64,000 nt of DNA from JANQMX01 sp965247175 (GTDB taxonomy: Bacteria; Pseudomonadota; Alphaproteobacteria; Kiloniellales; DSM-21159), in NCBI GenBank assembly GCA_965247175.1, contig OZ252006.1, positions 992,001 to 1,056,000 of the forward strand, written 5' to 3'. The notes under the pieces were generated by a model. The model was not told the DNA's origin. It saw only the letters and a program-made list of their open reading frames with translations, and did no database searches. Both the position numbers and the translations under genes were made by a program. How positions within the stretch are numbered: the stretch's first letter is position 1; every line of letters starts with the position of its first letter. Shown here one piece after another: positions 31,827 to 40,992 of this stretch.

Positions 31827-32389
31827 GGCTTCGCACAGCGTTGATCGCCATCGCTGCCGGCTTGCTTTCGATCGGCACGGCTGCGGCACAGCAAGCGGGC
31901 GATCCGCAGGCCTTCGAGGACCTTGCTCGCGAGGTCCCAGGCTTCCGCATGATCGTCAACAAGCCGCCGGTGCCCGACACCGCCTTCTTCGATGCCGAGC
32001 GGGAGCGCACCTCGCTCAAGGACTTCGGCGGCAAGGCGCTCCTGGTGAACTTCTGGGCCACCTGGTGCACACCCTGCGTGCGCGAGATGCCGGCCCTGAA
32101 TGCCCTGGCCCGCGACCTCGGCGGCGATGACTTCGCCGTGGTCGCCATCGCCTCGGGACAGCAGGTCGGCAAGCACCCGGACGTCTTCCTGCGGGAGCAT
32201 CAGCTCGAAGCGCTCGATCTCTATACCGACCCTCATGCCAGCCTCATGGCCCTCTTCGAGACCCAAACTCTGCCGACAACCCTCCTGGTCGACCGCTCGG
32301 GCCGTATCGTCGGTGGGGTGATCGGTGAGACCGATTGGAACACGGACGAGGCCCGTGCGCTGCTTGCGCAGCTCATGACGGAAGAGTAG
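31823..32389 (+). CDS. Exported TlpA/ResA-like thiol-disulfide oxidoreductase
   Basis: 188 residues from ATG 31823 (AAGGAG eight bases upstream, ATGA overlap with the Sel1 gene). Signal peptide MRLRTALIAIAAGLLSIGTAAAQ. Thioredoxin-fold motif VNFWATWCTPCVREMP with C82 and C85, and the cis-Pro region TQTLPTTLLVDRSGRIVGG. TlpA/ResA proteins keep periplasmic cysteines reduced, mainly for cytochrome maturation. Coupling to the Sel1 gene suggests a shared periplasmic function. Confidence 0.9.
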   Translation: MRLRTALIAIAAGLLSIGTAAAQQAGDPQAFEDLAREVPGFRMIVNKPPVPDTAFFDAERERTSLKDFGGKALLVNFWATWCTPCVREMPALNALARDLGGDDFAVVAIASGQQVGKHPDVFLREHQLEALDLYTDPHASLMALFETQTLPTTLLVDRSGRIVGGVIGETDWNTDEARALLAQLMTEE

Positions 32390-32427
32390 GGCGGCGCCAA
32401 CGCGGCGGCTTTACCTCCACCTCCTAT

Positions 32428-32526
32428 CGTCACCCCGGAAGAGCCTTGCGAGAGGCGATATCCGGGGTCCATGGAGAAGCCCGCACGGTCTGATGGATGG
32501 ACCCCGGCTCAAGGCCGGGGTGACAG
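32428..32526. repeat. Second composite palindromic repeat
   Basis: First element 32428-32474: ACCCCGGA ... TCCGGGGT (perfect 8-bp outer stem) enclosing GCCT-TGCGAG-AGGC. Second element 32491-32526: GATGGATGGACCCCGGCTC, AAGGCCGGGGTGACAG. The order and spacing match the copy at 30919-31010, so the two elements appear to move or evolve as a unit. It lies between the convergent TlpA-like and AEC transporter genes. Confidence 0.75.
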
Positions 32527-32553
32527 TCTGTTGTGCTGCAACAGCCTTGCGCC

Positions 32554-33507
32554 TCACGTCCCGTGGAACAGGAAGGGGTAGAGGTGCGAGAGCAAGATCA
32601 GCCAGACGAACATGCTGCCGACGCTGAAGATAGTGGTGACCGAGATCGTGTCTGCGACCGGTTCGACCCGCTGGCCGTACTGGTTGGCCAGCATGTAGGT
32701 GGTCTTGGCGGTGGGGACGCAGGCCGCCACGACGGCCGCAACGGCCAGCAGCGGGCTGAGGCCCAAGAGCTGGCTCAACAGCAGGACCAGAGCGGGCAGC
32801 ACGACGAGCTTGACCACCGTGGCAAAGACGATCGCCGAGCCGCTCTGGCGCAGCTCGTCCAAGCGAATGGACATGCCGATGGCGAAAAGCGCACAAGGGG
32901 TCAGGGCGGCCGCCAGCACGCCGAGATAGTCGGACAGCAGCTTCGGGAAGGGCAGTCCCGAGACCGCCCAGGCAATGCCGATCACGGTCGAATAGATGAC
33001 CGGATTGAAGGCCACCCGCTTGATGCTGACGAAGATCGGCTCGCGCTCGCCCTTCTCCTGCTCCTCGGCCAGCTCCAACAGCACGATGGTGATCAGGAAC
33101 AAGACCACCGCCAGGATATTGGCGATGGCAGCCGGCAGCACCGCCTTGTGGCCGAACAGGGTGTGCAGGATCGGCAAGGCCACGAAGCCCGTGTTGCAGG
33201 CGACGCAGATGGTCGCGAACATCGTCGCGGGTCCGAGCTTCTCGCCCTTCCAGAACAAGGCGCCCAGCAAAATGAGCAGATAGAGGGTGAGGACGCCGCC
33301 GCCGAACGCGGCTATGAACGGCGGGTCAAACAGGCGGTCCACAGGCTCTTGCGCGATGACGATGATCAGCAGCGCCGGGATGGTCACCTTGAACGCGAAC
33401 TGGACGAGAATCTCTGCGGTGTGCTCGGGCAGGATCTTGAAGTGCGCAAAGGCCATACCCGTCAGCAGGACACCGAAAATCGGCAACACAAGACCCAGGA
33501 TTTCCAC
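32554..33507 (-). CDS. AEC-family (auxin efflux carrier-like) transporter
   Basis: About 317 residues from GTG 33507 (GGGGGTCGG upstream); a GTG at 33531 is also possible, and the frame is open to 33600 without a better site. About ten hydrophobic helices in two halves, with the family's pattern ILGLVLPIFGVLLTGMAFAHF at the start and ALTPCALFAIGMSIR and VACVPTAKTTYMLANQYG in the second half. AEC members export or import small organic anions such as malate. A LysR gene lies directly upstream on the same strand. Confidence 0.88.
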   Translation of the reverse strand: MEILGLVLPIFGVLLTGMAFAHFKILPEHTAEILVQFAFKVTIPALLIIVIAQEPVDRLFDPPFIAAFGGGVLTLYLLILLGALFWKGEKLGPATMFATICVACNTGFVALPILHTLFGHKAVLPAAIANILAVVLFLITIVLLELAEEQEKGEREPIFVSIKRVAFNPVIYSTVIGIAWAVSGLPFPKLLSDYLGVLAAALTPCALFAIGMSIRLDELRQSGSAIVFATVVKLVVLPALVLLLSQLLGLSPLLAVAAVVAACVPTAKTTYMLANQYGQRVEPVADTISVTTIFSVGSMFVWLILLSHLYPFLFHGT

Positions 33508-33609
33508 CGTACCGACCCCCGGAACGCTCACGCTATCTCGAGGTTGGCCGACTTCCTGATTCGAAACAAGCGCTTGGGGCCACAGCGGGATCGGTAGCAC
33601 CAGCCAGTC

Positions 33610-34536
33610 TCACGGTGCCTCGCTCTCCTCTGGACGCGAAGCGCCCGCTTCCTGGAGCAGCCAGTCGCGGAAGGCAGCAACCTTGGGGGGCGCGGCACCA
33701 TCCTTCGGGCTCAAGAGATAGTAGGAGAAGCTGAGCGGCGTGCTGAAGCTCGGATCGAAGGGGCGCAGCAGACGTCCGGCGGCGAGCTCGTCGGCCACCA
33801 GCTTGTCGCCGACCAAAGCCACGCCTTGGCCGTCGAGCGCGGCCTGCACTGCCATGCTCTCCATGGTGAAGCGCGGCCCGTGGGTCGGGTCGATGTCGTG
33901 CAGGCCGGCGGCAAGCAGCCACATGCGCCAGCTCGCCTCCGCATCCTTCCAGTCGATGTGCAGCAGAGTGTGGTGACGCAGGTCCTCGGGCCGACGCAAA
34001 GGATATGGGCCACTTAGGAGCGCCGGGCTGCAGACCGGGGTGTTGGCCTGACCGAACAGCCAGTCGACCCGCACGCCGCTGTAGCCACCCGGGCCGTAGC
34101 GCAGCGCCACGTCGGCATTGTCCCGCCCGAGGTCGACCCGGCGGTCCGTACCGTCGATGCGGACCTCTATATCGGGGTGGCGGACACGAAATCGCTCGAG
34201 CCGGGGCACCAGCCACATGGCGCCGAACGACGGACTCACACTGATGGTCAGCACCTCGCTCTCCCCAAAGGCGCGGATCTGCTCGACCCCCTGTGCAAGC
34301 TTGTCAAAGCCTTGCGCAAAGACCGGTAGGGCCGCCTGACCGGCATCCGTTAGGCGAAGTGCCCGGGTCATCCGGTGGAAAAGGGGCACGCCCAGCAGCG
34401 CTTCAAGCGCCTTGATCTGGTGACTAACGGCAGCCGGCGTGACGCTCAGCTCTGCCGCCGCCTTGGTGAAGCTGAGATGGCGGCCGGCCGACTCGAAGGC
34501 CTTCAGCGCGTTCAGCGGCGGGAGCGGTCGCGCCAT
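33610..34536 (-). CDS. LysR-family transcriptional regulator (GcvA-like)
   Basis: 308 residues. N-terminal winged helix: PPLNALKAFESAGRHLSFTKAAAELSVTPAAVSHQIKALE, the GcvA subgroup pattern, then FHRMTRALRLTDAG. The effector domain has ISVSPSFGAMWLVPRL and RYGPGGYSGVRVDWLF. It lies upstream of the AEC transporter on the same strand and divergent from an EamA exporter, so either transporter gene may be its target. It probably also controls its own expression. Confidence 0.9.
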   Translation of the reverse strand: MARPLPPLNALKAFESAGRHLSFTKAAAELSVTPAAVSHQIKALEALLGVPLFHRMTRALRLTDAGQAALPVFAQGFDKLAQGVEQIRAFGESEVLTISVSPSFGAMWLVPRLERFRVRHPDIEVRIDGTDRRVDLGRDNADVALRYGPGGYSGVRVDWLFGQANTPVCSPALLSGPYPLRRPEDLRHHTLLHIDWKDAEASWRMWLLAAGLHDIDPTHGPRFTMESMAVQAALDGQGVALVGDKLVADELAAGRLLRPFDPSFSTPLSFSYYLLSPKDGAAPPKVAAFRDWLLQEAGASRPEESEAP

Positions 34537-34723
34537 AGCCTATGCCTATAATTTTCTTCACTCATAAGCCGAGATCTTCTCGTTTGTCCAAGTTCAAAGT
34601 TGCGCTCACCATCTCGCTGATTCAAGTGAGTAATTCGACGGGGGAGGGGGCGATGGGCGCACTGAATAAGCAAATTGGATTTGTCCATGCATGGCCGGCG
34701 AAACGGCCGAGTGCTGAAGCGTC

Positions 34724-35575
34724 ATGACCCGAGCAATTCGATCTCAGTACTACCTCGGCGTCGGTCTGGTCGTGATCGCAGCGGTGACCTACAGCACCGC
34801 CGGGCTCTTCACCAAGGGAGTCGCGGCTGGGTCTTGGGAGGTCATCTTTTGGCGGGGCGTCTTTGCCGCCGGCTTCACGACGGCCTGGACGATACAGCGA
34901 GGGACCTTTCGGCCGAGCTTTCTTGCCATTGGGTACAGCGGCTGGGCGGTCGGGATCGTCGGCGCCGTGGGGACGGCGGCCTTCATCCCGGCCTTCAAGC
35001 TCACCAGCATCGCCAACGTTTCGCTGATCTATGCCGTGGCACCCCTGATCGCCGCGCTGCTGGCCTGGCTCGCCATCGGCGAGCGCGCATCGCGCAGGAC
35101 CATGACAGGATGCGCTCTGGCGCTTGGCGGTGTTGCCGTCATCGTCTCGGGCTCACTCGGGCAGGTGAGCCTGAACGGCGACCTATTGGCCCTGGTGATG
35201 ACCACGGCCATGGCCGCGATCATGGTGATCTATCGGAAGTACCCCAACACGCCTGCTGCAGGGCCCGCCGTGCTGCAGTCGCTGTTCCTGCTGCCCGTTG
35301 CCGCCGTCCTCGGCAGCCCCTTCGCGGTCGATCCAGCAGAGATCGCCATCCTGGCCGCCTTCGGGCTGCTGTTCGCCATTGCCTCCGTAACCTTGGCGGA
35401 AGGGGCGAAGCGGGTGCCGTCCGGCCAGACTGCGCTCTTGAGCGCCCTGGAAACGCCGCTCGCGCCGATCTTCGCCTTCATGCTGTTTGCGGAAATTCCG
35501 AGCGGTGCGACGTTTCTTGGCGGCTCGGTGGTGCTCCTGGCCGTGCTGCTGTCGATCAAGAACGACCCGAGATAA
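34724..35575 (+). CDS. EamA/DMT-family exporter
   Basis: 283 residues with about ten transmembrane helices in two EamA repeats: YLGVGLVVIAAVTYSTAGLFTKGV...WRGVFAAGF...ISLIYAVAPLIAALLAWLAIGER-like end of the first half (SNVSLIYAVAPLIAALLAWL), and ETPLAPIFAFMLFAEIPSGATFLGGSVVLLAVLL in the second. Such proteins export amino acids or other metabolites. The start ATG 34724 has no strong ribosome site. Divergent from the LysR gene across 187 bases. Confidence 0.88.
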   Translation: MTRAIRSQYYLGVGLVVIAAVTYSTAGLFTKGVAAGSWEVIFWRGVFAAGFTTAWTIQRGTFRPSFLAIGYSGWAVGIVGAVGTAAFIPAFKLTSIANVSLIYAVAPLIAALLAWLAIGERASRRTMTGCALALGGVAVIVSGSLGQVSLNGDLLALVMTTAMAAIMVIYRKYPNTPAAGPAVLQSLFLLPVAAVLGSPFAVDPAEIAILAAFGLLFAIASVTLAEGAKRVPSGQTALLSALETPLAPIFAFMLFAEIPSGATFLGGSVVLLAVLLSIKNDPR

Positions 35576-35592
35576 TCGTCTTCGGTCGTCCG

Positions 35593-36303
35593 CTAGACGC
35601 CGAGATAACGGTGCTGCATGGCTTCATCGGCCAGGAGGGCGGTTGAGTCGCCGCTCCAGACCACGCGGCCTTTCTCCATGACGTAGTGGCGGTTGGCAAT
35701 GCGGGCCATGGCCTTGGGGTGCTTGTCGATCACCAGGATGGCCTGGCCGGACTCCTTCAGCTTGAACTCCAGCACGTCCCAGATCTCCTGCCGGATGATC
35801 GGCGCCAGACCTTCGGTGGCTTCGTCGAGGATCATGAAGCGGGGATTGGTGGTCAGCGCCCGCCCGATGGCCAGCATCTGCTGCTCACCGCCGGAGAGGG
35901 TGCGGGCGTACTGCCCGGCGCGTTCGGCGAGGCGCGGGAAGAGCTCCATGACCCGCTCGGCCGTCCAGGGGGCCTCGGCGCCGAAGCGGTTGGTCGCCGT
36001 GGCGATGAGGTTCTCCTCGACCGTCAGGTTGGGAAAGACCTGCCGGCCCTCCGGCACGTAGCCGATGCCGAGCTGGGCGATGCGGTGCGCGGGCAGGGCG
36101 CGCACATCCTGTCCGGCGAAGCGGATGGTTCCACCCTTGGCTGGGGTCAGGCCCATGATGCTGCGCAGGGTGGTCGTCTTGCCCATGCCGTTGCGGCCCA
36201 TCAGGGTCACCACCTCGCCGGCCCCGATGGTGAGATCGACGCTAAAGAGCACCTGGCTCGGGCCATAGAAGGTCTCGACGGCGTCCAGTTCGAGCAGCGC
36301 CAT
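35593..36303 (-). CDS. LivF-like ATP-binding subunit of the second branched-chain-type ABC importer
   Basis: 236 residues. Walker A GRNGMGKTT, LivF marker IAQLGIGYVPEGRQVFPNLTVEENLIATA, signature LSGGEQQMLAIGRAL, Walker B FMILDEATEGLAPIIR. It is the last gene of the minus-strand operon binding protein-LivH-LivM-LivG-LivF, with three bases between it and livG-like. Convergent with the EamA gene after 17 bases. Confidence 0.93.
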   Translation of the reverse strand: MALLELDAVETFYGPSQVLFSVDLTIGAGEVVTLMGRNGMGKTTTLRSIMGLTPAKGGTIRFAGQDVRALPAHRIAQLGIGYVPEGRQVFPNLTVEENLIATATNRFGAEAPWTAERVMELFPRLAERAGQYARTLSGGEQQMLAIGRALTTNPRFMILDEATEGLAPIIRQEIWDVLEFKLKESGQAILVIDKHPKAMARIANRHYVMEKGRVVWSGDSTALLADEAMQHRYLGV

Positions 36304-36306
36304 GGC

Positions 36307-37056
36307 CTAACCCTCGTCGCCCAGGTAGGCGCGGCGCACCTCCGGGTCGTCGCGCACCTGCTGCGGCGTGCCGGTCATCAGGAGCGCGCCCTTGACCAGC
36401 ACGCTGACCCGGTCGGCGAGGGCGAAGACCACGTCCATGTCGTGCTCGACCAGCAGGATGCCGATCTGCCCCTTCAGGGGCCGCAGCAGGTCCATCATGG
36501 CCCGGCTCTCGCTCTGACCCATGCCGGCCATCGGCTCGTCGAGGAGCAGCAGGGCCGGCTCGCTGGCCAGCGCCATGGCCAATTCCAGTTGCCGTTGCTC
36601 GCCGTGGGCCAGCTCGGTGACCTTGAGCTTGGCTTTATCGGCGAGGCCGATGCGCTCCAACACCCGGGTGGCCGGCGCGCGCAGGGCCGGATCGCGCCGC
36701 GCCCGCTGCCAGAAGCGGAAGCTGTGTCCCTGCTGCGCCTGGACGGCGAGGGCGACGTTGTCCTCGGCGGTGAACTCGGGGAACAGGCTGGTGATCTGGT
36801 AGGAGCGCTTGAGGCCGAGCTGCGCCCGCTTGTGGGTCGGCAGGCGGGTGATGTCGCGGCCCTGGAAGCGCACCCGCCCGGCGCTCGGGCGGATCTCACC
36901 CGAGATCTGGCCGATGGCCGTAGTTTTGCCGGCGCCGTTGGGGCCGATCAGCGCGTGAATCTCCCCGGGCCGCACGGCAAAGCTCAGCTTGTCCGAGGCG
37001 ACGACGGCGCCGTAGGACTTGCTGAGCTCGACGACCTCAAGCAGCGCTTCAGTCAT
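36307..37056 (-). CDS. LivG-like ATP-binding subunit of the second importer
   Basis: 249 residues. Walker A GPNGAGKTT, the LivG segment KRSYQITSLFPEFTAEDNVALAVQ, signature region LAHGEQRQLELAMAL, Walker B LLLLDEPMAGMGQSES, H-loop VEHDMDVVF. It overlaps the LivM gene by eight bases, typical of a coupled operon. Confidence 0.93.
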   Translation of the reverse strand: MTEALLEVVELSKSYGAVVASDKLSFAVRPGEIHALIGPNGAGKTTAIGQISGEIRPSAGRVRFQGRDITRLPTHKRAQLGLKRSYQITSLFPEFTAEDNVALAVQAQQGHSFRFWQRARRDPALRAPATRVLERIGLADKAKLKVTELAHGEQRQLELAMALASEPALLLLDEPMAGMGQSESRAMMDLLRPLKGQIGILLVEHDMDVVFALADRVSVLVKGALLMTGTPQQVRDDPEVRRAYLGDEG

Positions 37057-38044
37057 CGTCGGTTGCCTTGCCGACCAGCCAGCCGTAGACGCCGCGGCGC
37101 GCGAAGAGCACGACGAAGACCAGGAAGGGGCCGAGCACCACCATCCAGTGCTCGGTGATCTGCTGCAGCACTTCTTCCATTAAGAGGAGCGTGGCGGCGC
37201 CCAGCACCGGCCCGTAGAGCGTGCCCATGCCGCCCAGGATGACCATGATCATGATCTCGCCGGAGCGGGTCCAATGCATCATGTCGGGGCCGACGAACTC
37301 GGTATGGTTGGCGGCGAGCGCGCCAGCCAGCCCCGCGCCCATCCCGGCGATGGTGAAGGCGGCGAGCTTGTAGCGGTAGGTGGCGAAGCCGAGCGCCTTC
37401 ATGCGCGCCTCGTTCTGCTTGCAGCCACGGATGACCATGCCGAAGCGGCTGTTCACCAGCCGCTGCATCAGCGCGAGAAAGAGCAGCAGCAGCACCAGGG
37501 TGAGATAGTAGAACTGCCACTCATCGTAGAGATTGAGGGGCGGCAGGGACGAGCGCTCCCAAAGGTTCAGGCCGTCCTCGCCGCCATAAGTCGGCAGGGA
37601 GATCATGAAGTAGTAGAGCATCTGGGCGAAGGCCAAGGTGATCATGATGAAATAGACGCCTTGGGTGCGCAGGCTGAGCGCGCCGATCACCAGGGCGAAG
37701 AGTCCAGCGATAAGAATGGCCAGCGGGAACTGCACGAAGGCGCTGACGCTGCCGGTCCAGTCTCCAGGCAGGAAGGGGATCACCGTGCCGTCAAAGGCGT
37801 GGTGCATCAGGATGCCCACGGTGTAGGCGCCGATGCCGAAGAAGGCCGCGTGGCCGAAGCTGACCATGCCGCCGTAGCCGAGGATCACGTCCAGGCTGAC
37901 CGCAGCGATGGCGTAGATCAGGATGCGGCTGGCCACGGTGGTCAGGAAGGGTTCCCCGGCGGCGTCGGCCAGAGGCGGCAGCACCACGAGGATGATGAGA
38001 GCCAGGCCGTGCACGATCGCGCGCCGGGTGAGACGTCCCTCCAT
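37049..38044 (-). CDS. LivM-like permease of the second importer
   Basis: 331 residues, about nine transmembrane segments. LivM motifs: VSLDVILGYGGMVSFGHAAFFGIGAYTVGIL, TQGVYFIMITLAFAQMLYY, FGMVIRGCKQNEARMKALGF and IMIMVILGGMGTLYGPVLGAA. It partners with the separate LivH gene upstream; compare the fused LivH-LivM of the operon at 20-22 kb. Confidence 0.92.
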   Translation of the reverse strand: MEGRLTRRAIVHGLALIILVVLPPLADAAGEPFLTTVASRILIYAIAAVSLDVILGYGGMVSFGHAAFFGIGAYTVGILMHHAFDGTVIPFLPGDWTGSVSAFVQFPLAILIAGLFALVIGALSLRTQGVYFIMITLAFAQMLYYFMISLPTYGGEDGLNLWERSSLPPLNLYDEWQFYYLTLVLLLLFLALMQRLVNSRFGMVIRGCKQNEARMKALGFATYRYKLAAFTIAGMGAGLAGALAANHTEFVGPDMMHWTRSGEIMIMVILGGMGTLYGPVLGAATLLLMEEVLQQITEHWMVVLGPFLVFVVLFARRGVYGWLVGKATDDD

Positions 38045-38048
38045 CCCG

Positions 38049-38975
38049 CTAGCTCCCGTAGGCCTGGAAGAGGCCGCGCGGGCGCCAGATCAGCACCAGG
38101 GCCATCAGCAGGTAGATGGTGATGCTGGAGAGCGAGGCGGCCACGTTGTCGGCGACCGAGGGCTGCTCGAAGACGTTGCGCATAATGAGCGGCAGGAAGG
38201 CGCGGCCGTAGGTATCGACCAGGCCGACCAGGATTGCGCCGACCAGGGCGCCGCGCACCGAGCCGATGCCGCCGATGATGATGACCACGAAGGTGAGGAT
38301 GAGGATCTGCTCGCCCATGCCGACCTCGATGGCCAGCATCGGCCCGGCCATGGCGCCGGCGAGCCCTGCCAGCATGGCACCGATCGCGAAGACCACGGTG
38401 AAGAGGCGGTCGATATCGACGCCCATGGCGCCGACTGTCTCCCGGTGCGTGGCGCCGGCGCGGATCAGCATGCCCAGGCGCGTGTTGACGATCAGGTGGC
38501 GCAGCAGCAAGGCGACCACGAGGCCTGCGAAGATGATGAAAAGGCGATAGGCGGGGTAGGGCGCGCCGGGCAGGATCTCGACGGTGCCGGAGAGCCATTC
38601 GGGGGTCGAAAGGAAGAGCGCCTGTGGTCCCCAGATGATCTTGGTCAGCTCGTTGAAGGTCAGGATGATGCCGAAGGTGGCCAGCACCTGGTCGAGGTGG
38701 TCGCGTGCGTAGAGCCGGCGCATGGCGATCAACTCGATCAGAACGCCGGCCAGCCCCGCCGCCGCCATGCCTGCGAGCACGCCGAGGAAGAAATTGCCGC
38801 TCGCCAGGGTCACCGTGGCGGTCACATAGGCGCCCAGCATGTAGAGCGAGCCGTGCGCCAGGTTGATCAGGTGCATGATCCCGAACACCAGCGTCAGGCC
38901 GGCCGCCATGAGAAACAGCATGACCCCCTGCTGCAAGCCGTTGAGCGTCTGTTCGAGAAAAAGGACGACCGTCAT
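38049..38975 (-). CDS. LivH-like permease of the second importer
   Basis: 308 residues, about eight transmembrane segments. LivH motifs: MAAGLTLVFGIMHLINLAHGSLYMLGAYV, RAGATHRETVGAMGVD, ILTFVVIIIGGIGSVRGALVGAI. It lies 88 bases downstream of the binding-protein gene, a gap that holds a hairpin, and four bases before LivM. Confidence 0.92.
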   Translation of the reverse strand: MTVVLFLEQTLNGLQQGVMLFLMAAGLTLVFGIMHLINLAHGSLYMLGAYVTATVTLASGNFFLGVLAGMAAAGLAGVLIELIAMRRLYARDHLDQVLATFGIILTFNELTKIIWGPQALFLSTPEWLSGTVEILPGAPYPAYRLFIIFAGLVVALLLRHLIVNTRLGMLIRAGATHRETVGAMGVDIDRLFTVVFAIGAMLAGLAGAMAGPMLAIEVGMGEQILILTFVVIIIGGIGSVRGALVGAILVGLVDTYGRAFLPLIMRNVFEQPSVADNVAASLSSITIYLLMALVLIWRPRGLFQAYGS

Positions 38976-39024
38976 GACGGCGTGTCGGACGTGGGATCAG
39001 GAGAGTGGGGAGTGGAAAGCGAAA

Positions 39025-39043
39025 CGGGGGCGCAGGGCCCCCG
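39025..39043 (-). terminator. Terminator-like hairpin between the binding-protein and LivH genes
   Basis: On the minus strand: CGGGGGC, CCTGC loop, GCCCCCG (7-bp perfect stem), followed by TTTCGCTTT. It lies 21 bases after the binding-protein stop. It looks like a leaky intrinsic terminator that lets only part of transcription reach the permease genes. Confidence 0.6.
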
Positions 39044-39063
39044 CCTCAGGAACGGTCACGGAG

Positions 39064-40233
39064 CTACATACTGCAGTCGGCAGCATAGGCGTCGGCATGG
39101 TCGGTGAAGACCTTGCCAAGGGTCCGGTTGGTGACGCCATCGCCGTCGCGCACAACCTCGCGCACGTAGATGTCCTGGATAGGATGCTGGTTGGGCCCGA
39201 AGCGGAAAGCACCGCGCGGCGAGGTAAAGTCGGCCGCCCGCAGCGCCTCCCGGAAGGCGTCGGCGTCCCTCAGATCTCCGCCGACCTTGGCGACCGCGCT
39301 ATCGATCAGCAGAGCTGCGTCATAGCCCTGGGAGGCATAGAGCGAGGGCTTGCGGCCGTAAGCCTCCATGAAGGCCTTGGCGAAGGCCTGATTGGCCGGG
39401 TTGTCGAGATCGTGGGTGTACTGGGAGGTATTGAGCGTGCCCAGGGCCGCTTCGCCGACCGCCTTCAGAATGCCCTCGTCGAAGGAGAAGGCCGGGCCGA
39501 AGAGCGGCGCATCGGCCATCATGCCGGCCTGGGCATACTGCTTGACGAAGTTGATGCCCATGCCGCCGGGCAGGAAGAAGAAGACCGCATCGGGGCTGGC
39601 GGCGCGCAGATTGGCGATCTCCGCCGCGTAGTCGACCTGGCCGAGCTTGGTGTAGACCTCGCCGGCGATGTCGCCCTTGTAGAAGCGCTTGAAGCCCGAG
39701 ATCGCATCCTTGCCCGCCGGATAGTTCGGCGCCATCAGGTAGACGTTCTTGAAGCCCTTGTCGGTGACGTACTGCCCCATGGCCTCATGCAGGTTGTCGT
39801 TCTGCCAGGCGACGTTGAAGTAGTTGGGATGGCAGCGCTTGCCGGCCAGGGCCGAGGGGCCGGCATTGGGGCTGATGTAGAACTTGCCGGCGCGCGTGAC
39901 GCTCGGCACCACCGCCATGGCCAGGTTCGACCAGACGATGCCGGTGACCACGTCGACCTCGTCCTGTTTTAGCATTCTTTGGGCGATCTGCTTGGCGTTC
40001 TCCACCTTGCGGGCGTCGTCAACGACGATCAGCTCGGTCGGTACGCCGCCCAGCCTGCCGCCCCGCTCCTTGAGGGCGAGCTCGAAGCCGTCGCGGATAT
40101 CGATACCCAATGAGGCACCGCCGCCGGACAGGGTTGTGATCATGCCGACCTTGACTTGGTCAGCGGCCAGGGCCGGTGCGGCGAAAACCAAGCCGGCCGC
40201 CGCCGCGGCCGCCAGAAAAGGCGCGCTTCTCAT
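39064..40233 (-). CDS. Substrate-binding protein of the second branched-chain-type importer
   Basis: 389 residues. Signal peptide MRSAPFLAAAAAAGLVFAAPALA. Type I fold: DQVKVGMITTLSGGGASLGIDIRDGFELALKERGG, VVTGIVWSNLAMAVVPSVT, FNVAWQNDNLHEAMGQYV, YLMAPNYPAGKDAISGFKRFY. This subgroup (GKR-C-HPNYFNV type) is often found near aromatic-acid genes. The gene is divergent from the 2-oxoacid oxidoreductase genes at 40.4 kb, which suggests that the imported compound feeds that enzyme. Confidence 0.9.
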   Translation of the reverse strand: MRSAPFLAAAAAAGLVFAAPALAADQVKVGMITTLSGGGASLGIDIRDGFELALKERGGRLGGVPTELIVVDDARKVENAKQIAQRMLKQDEVDVVTGIVWSNLAMAVVPSVTRAGKFYISPNAGPSALAGKRCHPNYFNVAWQNDNLHEAMGQYVTDKGFKNVYLMAPNYPAGKDAISGFKRFYKGDIAGEVYTKLGQVDYAAEIANLRAASPDAVFFFLPGGMGINFVKQYAQAGMMADAPLFGPAFSFDEGILKAVGEAALGTLNTSQYTHDLDNPANQAFAKAFMEAYGRKPSLYASQGYDAALLIDSAVAKVGGDLRDADAFREALRAADFTSPRGAFRFGPNQHPIQDIYVREVVRDGDGVTNRTLGKVFTDHADAYAADCSM

Positions 40234-40403
40234 GTCTTTTCGAACTCCACTATCGCGTCATCCCTTGGGCGCCATTCGACCATGAGGGACCCGCTCAGAC
40301 AACGGAAAGGCGCGGGCCGGGTCGGCTAAGCGCGCGTTTTGATAGGGATCAAGGGCTCTCCTCCGAAAGCGGGGCATAACCCCTGTCATCGGAGGCACGC
40401 CCA

Positions 40404-40964
40404 ATGTTCGAAACAAGAATCCACGGTCGGGGGGGCCAAGGCGTCGTAACCGCCGCAGAGCTGCTCTCGGTCGCGGCCTTCGACGGGGGCAAGCACGCGC
40501 AGGCCTTTCCCATGTTCGGCTCGGAGCGCATGGGCGCCCCGGTGGTTTCCTTCTGCCGCATGGACGATCAGGAAATCCGCCGGCGGGAGCCGATCATGGA
40601 GCCCGACGCCCTGATCATCCAGGACCCGACCCTGCTCCATTCGGTCGATGTCTTCTCCGGCGTCAATCCGGAGGGCTACATCATCATCAACTCGACGCGC
40701 AGCTTCGAGGAGCTGGGCATCGCCGAGTTCGTCGCCGGCTTCCCGCCGCACCACGTCTGCGACATCGGGGCGACGGAGCTGGCCATGCAGCACGTCGGCC
40801 GCCCAGTGCCCAACGCTGCTCTGATCGGCGGCTTCGCGGCGATCACCGGGCAGATCGGCTTCGAGTCCGTGAGCAAGGCCATCCGGGAGAAGTTCCCGCC
40901 GGCCATCGCCGAAGCCAACGTCGCCGCCGCCCGCGAAGCCTACGACCAGGCCAAAGAGGCTTGA
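40404..40964 (+). CDS. 2-oxoacid:acceptor oxidoreductase gamma subunit
   Basis: 186 residues, ATG 40404 with GGAGG nine bases upstream. Gamma-domain motifs: FETRIHGRGGQGVVTAAELLSVAA, FPMFGSERMGAPVVSFCRMDD, and PNAALIGGFAAITG. It corresponds to PorG/PorC-type subunits that complete the active-site region of pyruvate/ketoacid:ferredoxin oxidoreductases. First gene of a four-gene operon (gamma-alpha-beta-flavoprotein). Confidence 0.92.
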   Translation: MFETRIHGRGGQGVVTAAELLSVAAFDGGKHAQAFPMFGSERMGAPVVSFCRMDDQEIRRREPIMEPDALIIQDPTLLHSVDVFSGVNPEGYIIINSTRSFEELGIAEFVAGFPPHHVCDIGATELAMQHVGRPVPNAALIGGFAAITGQIGFESVSKAIREKFPPAIAEANVAAAREAYDQAKEA

Positions 40965-40992
40965 GGCCTCAGCCCAAGGAAGGACAGCAACC

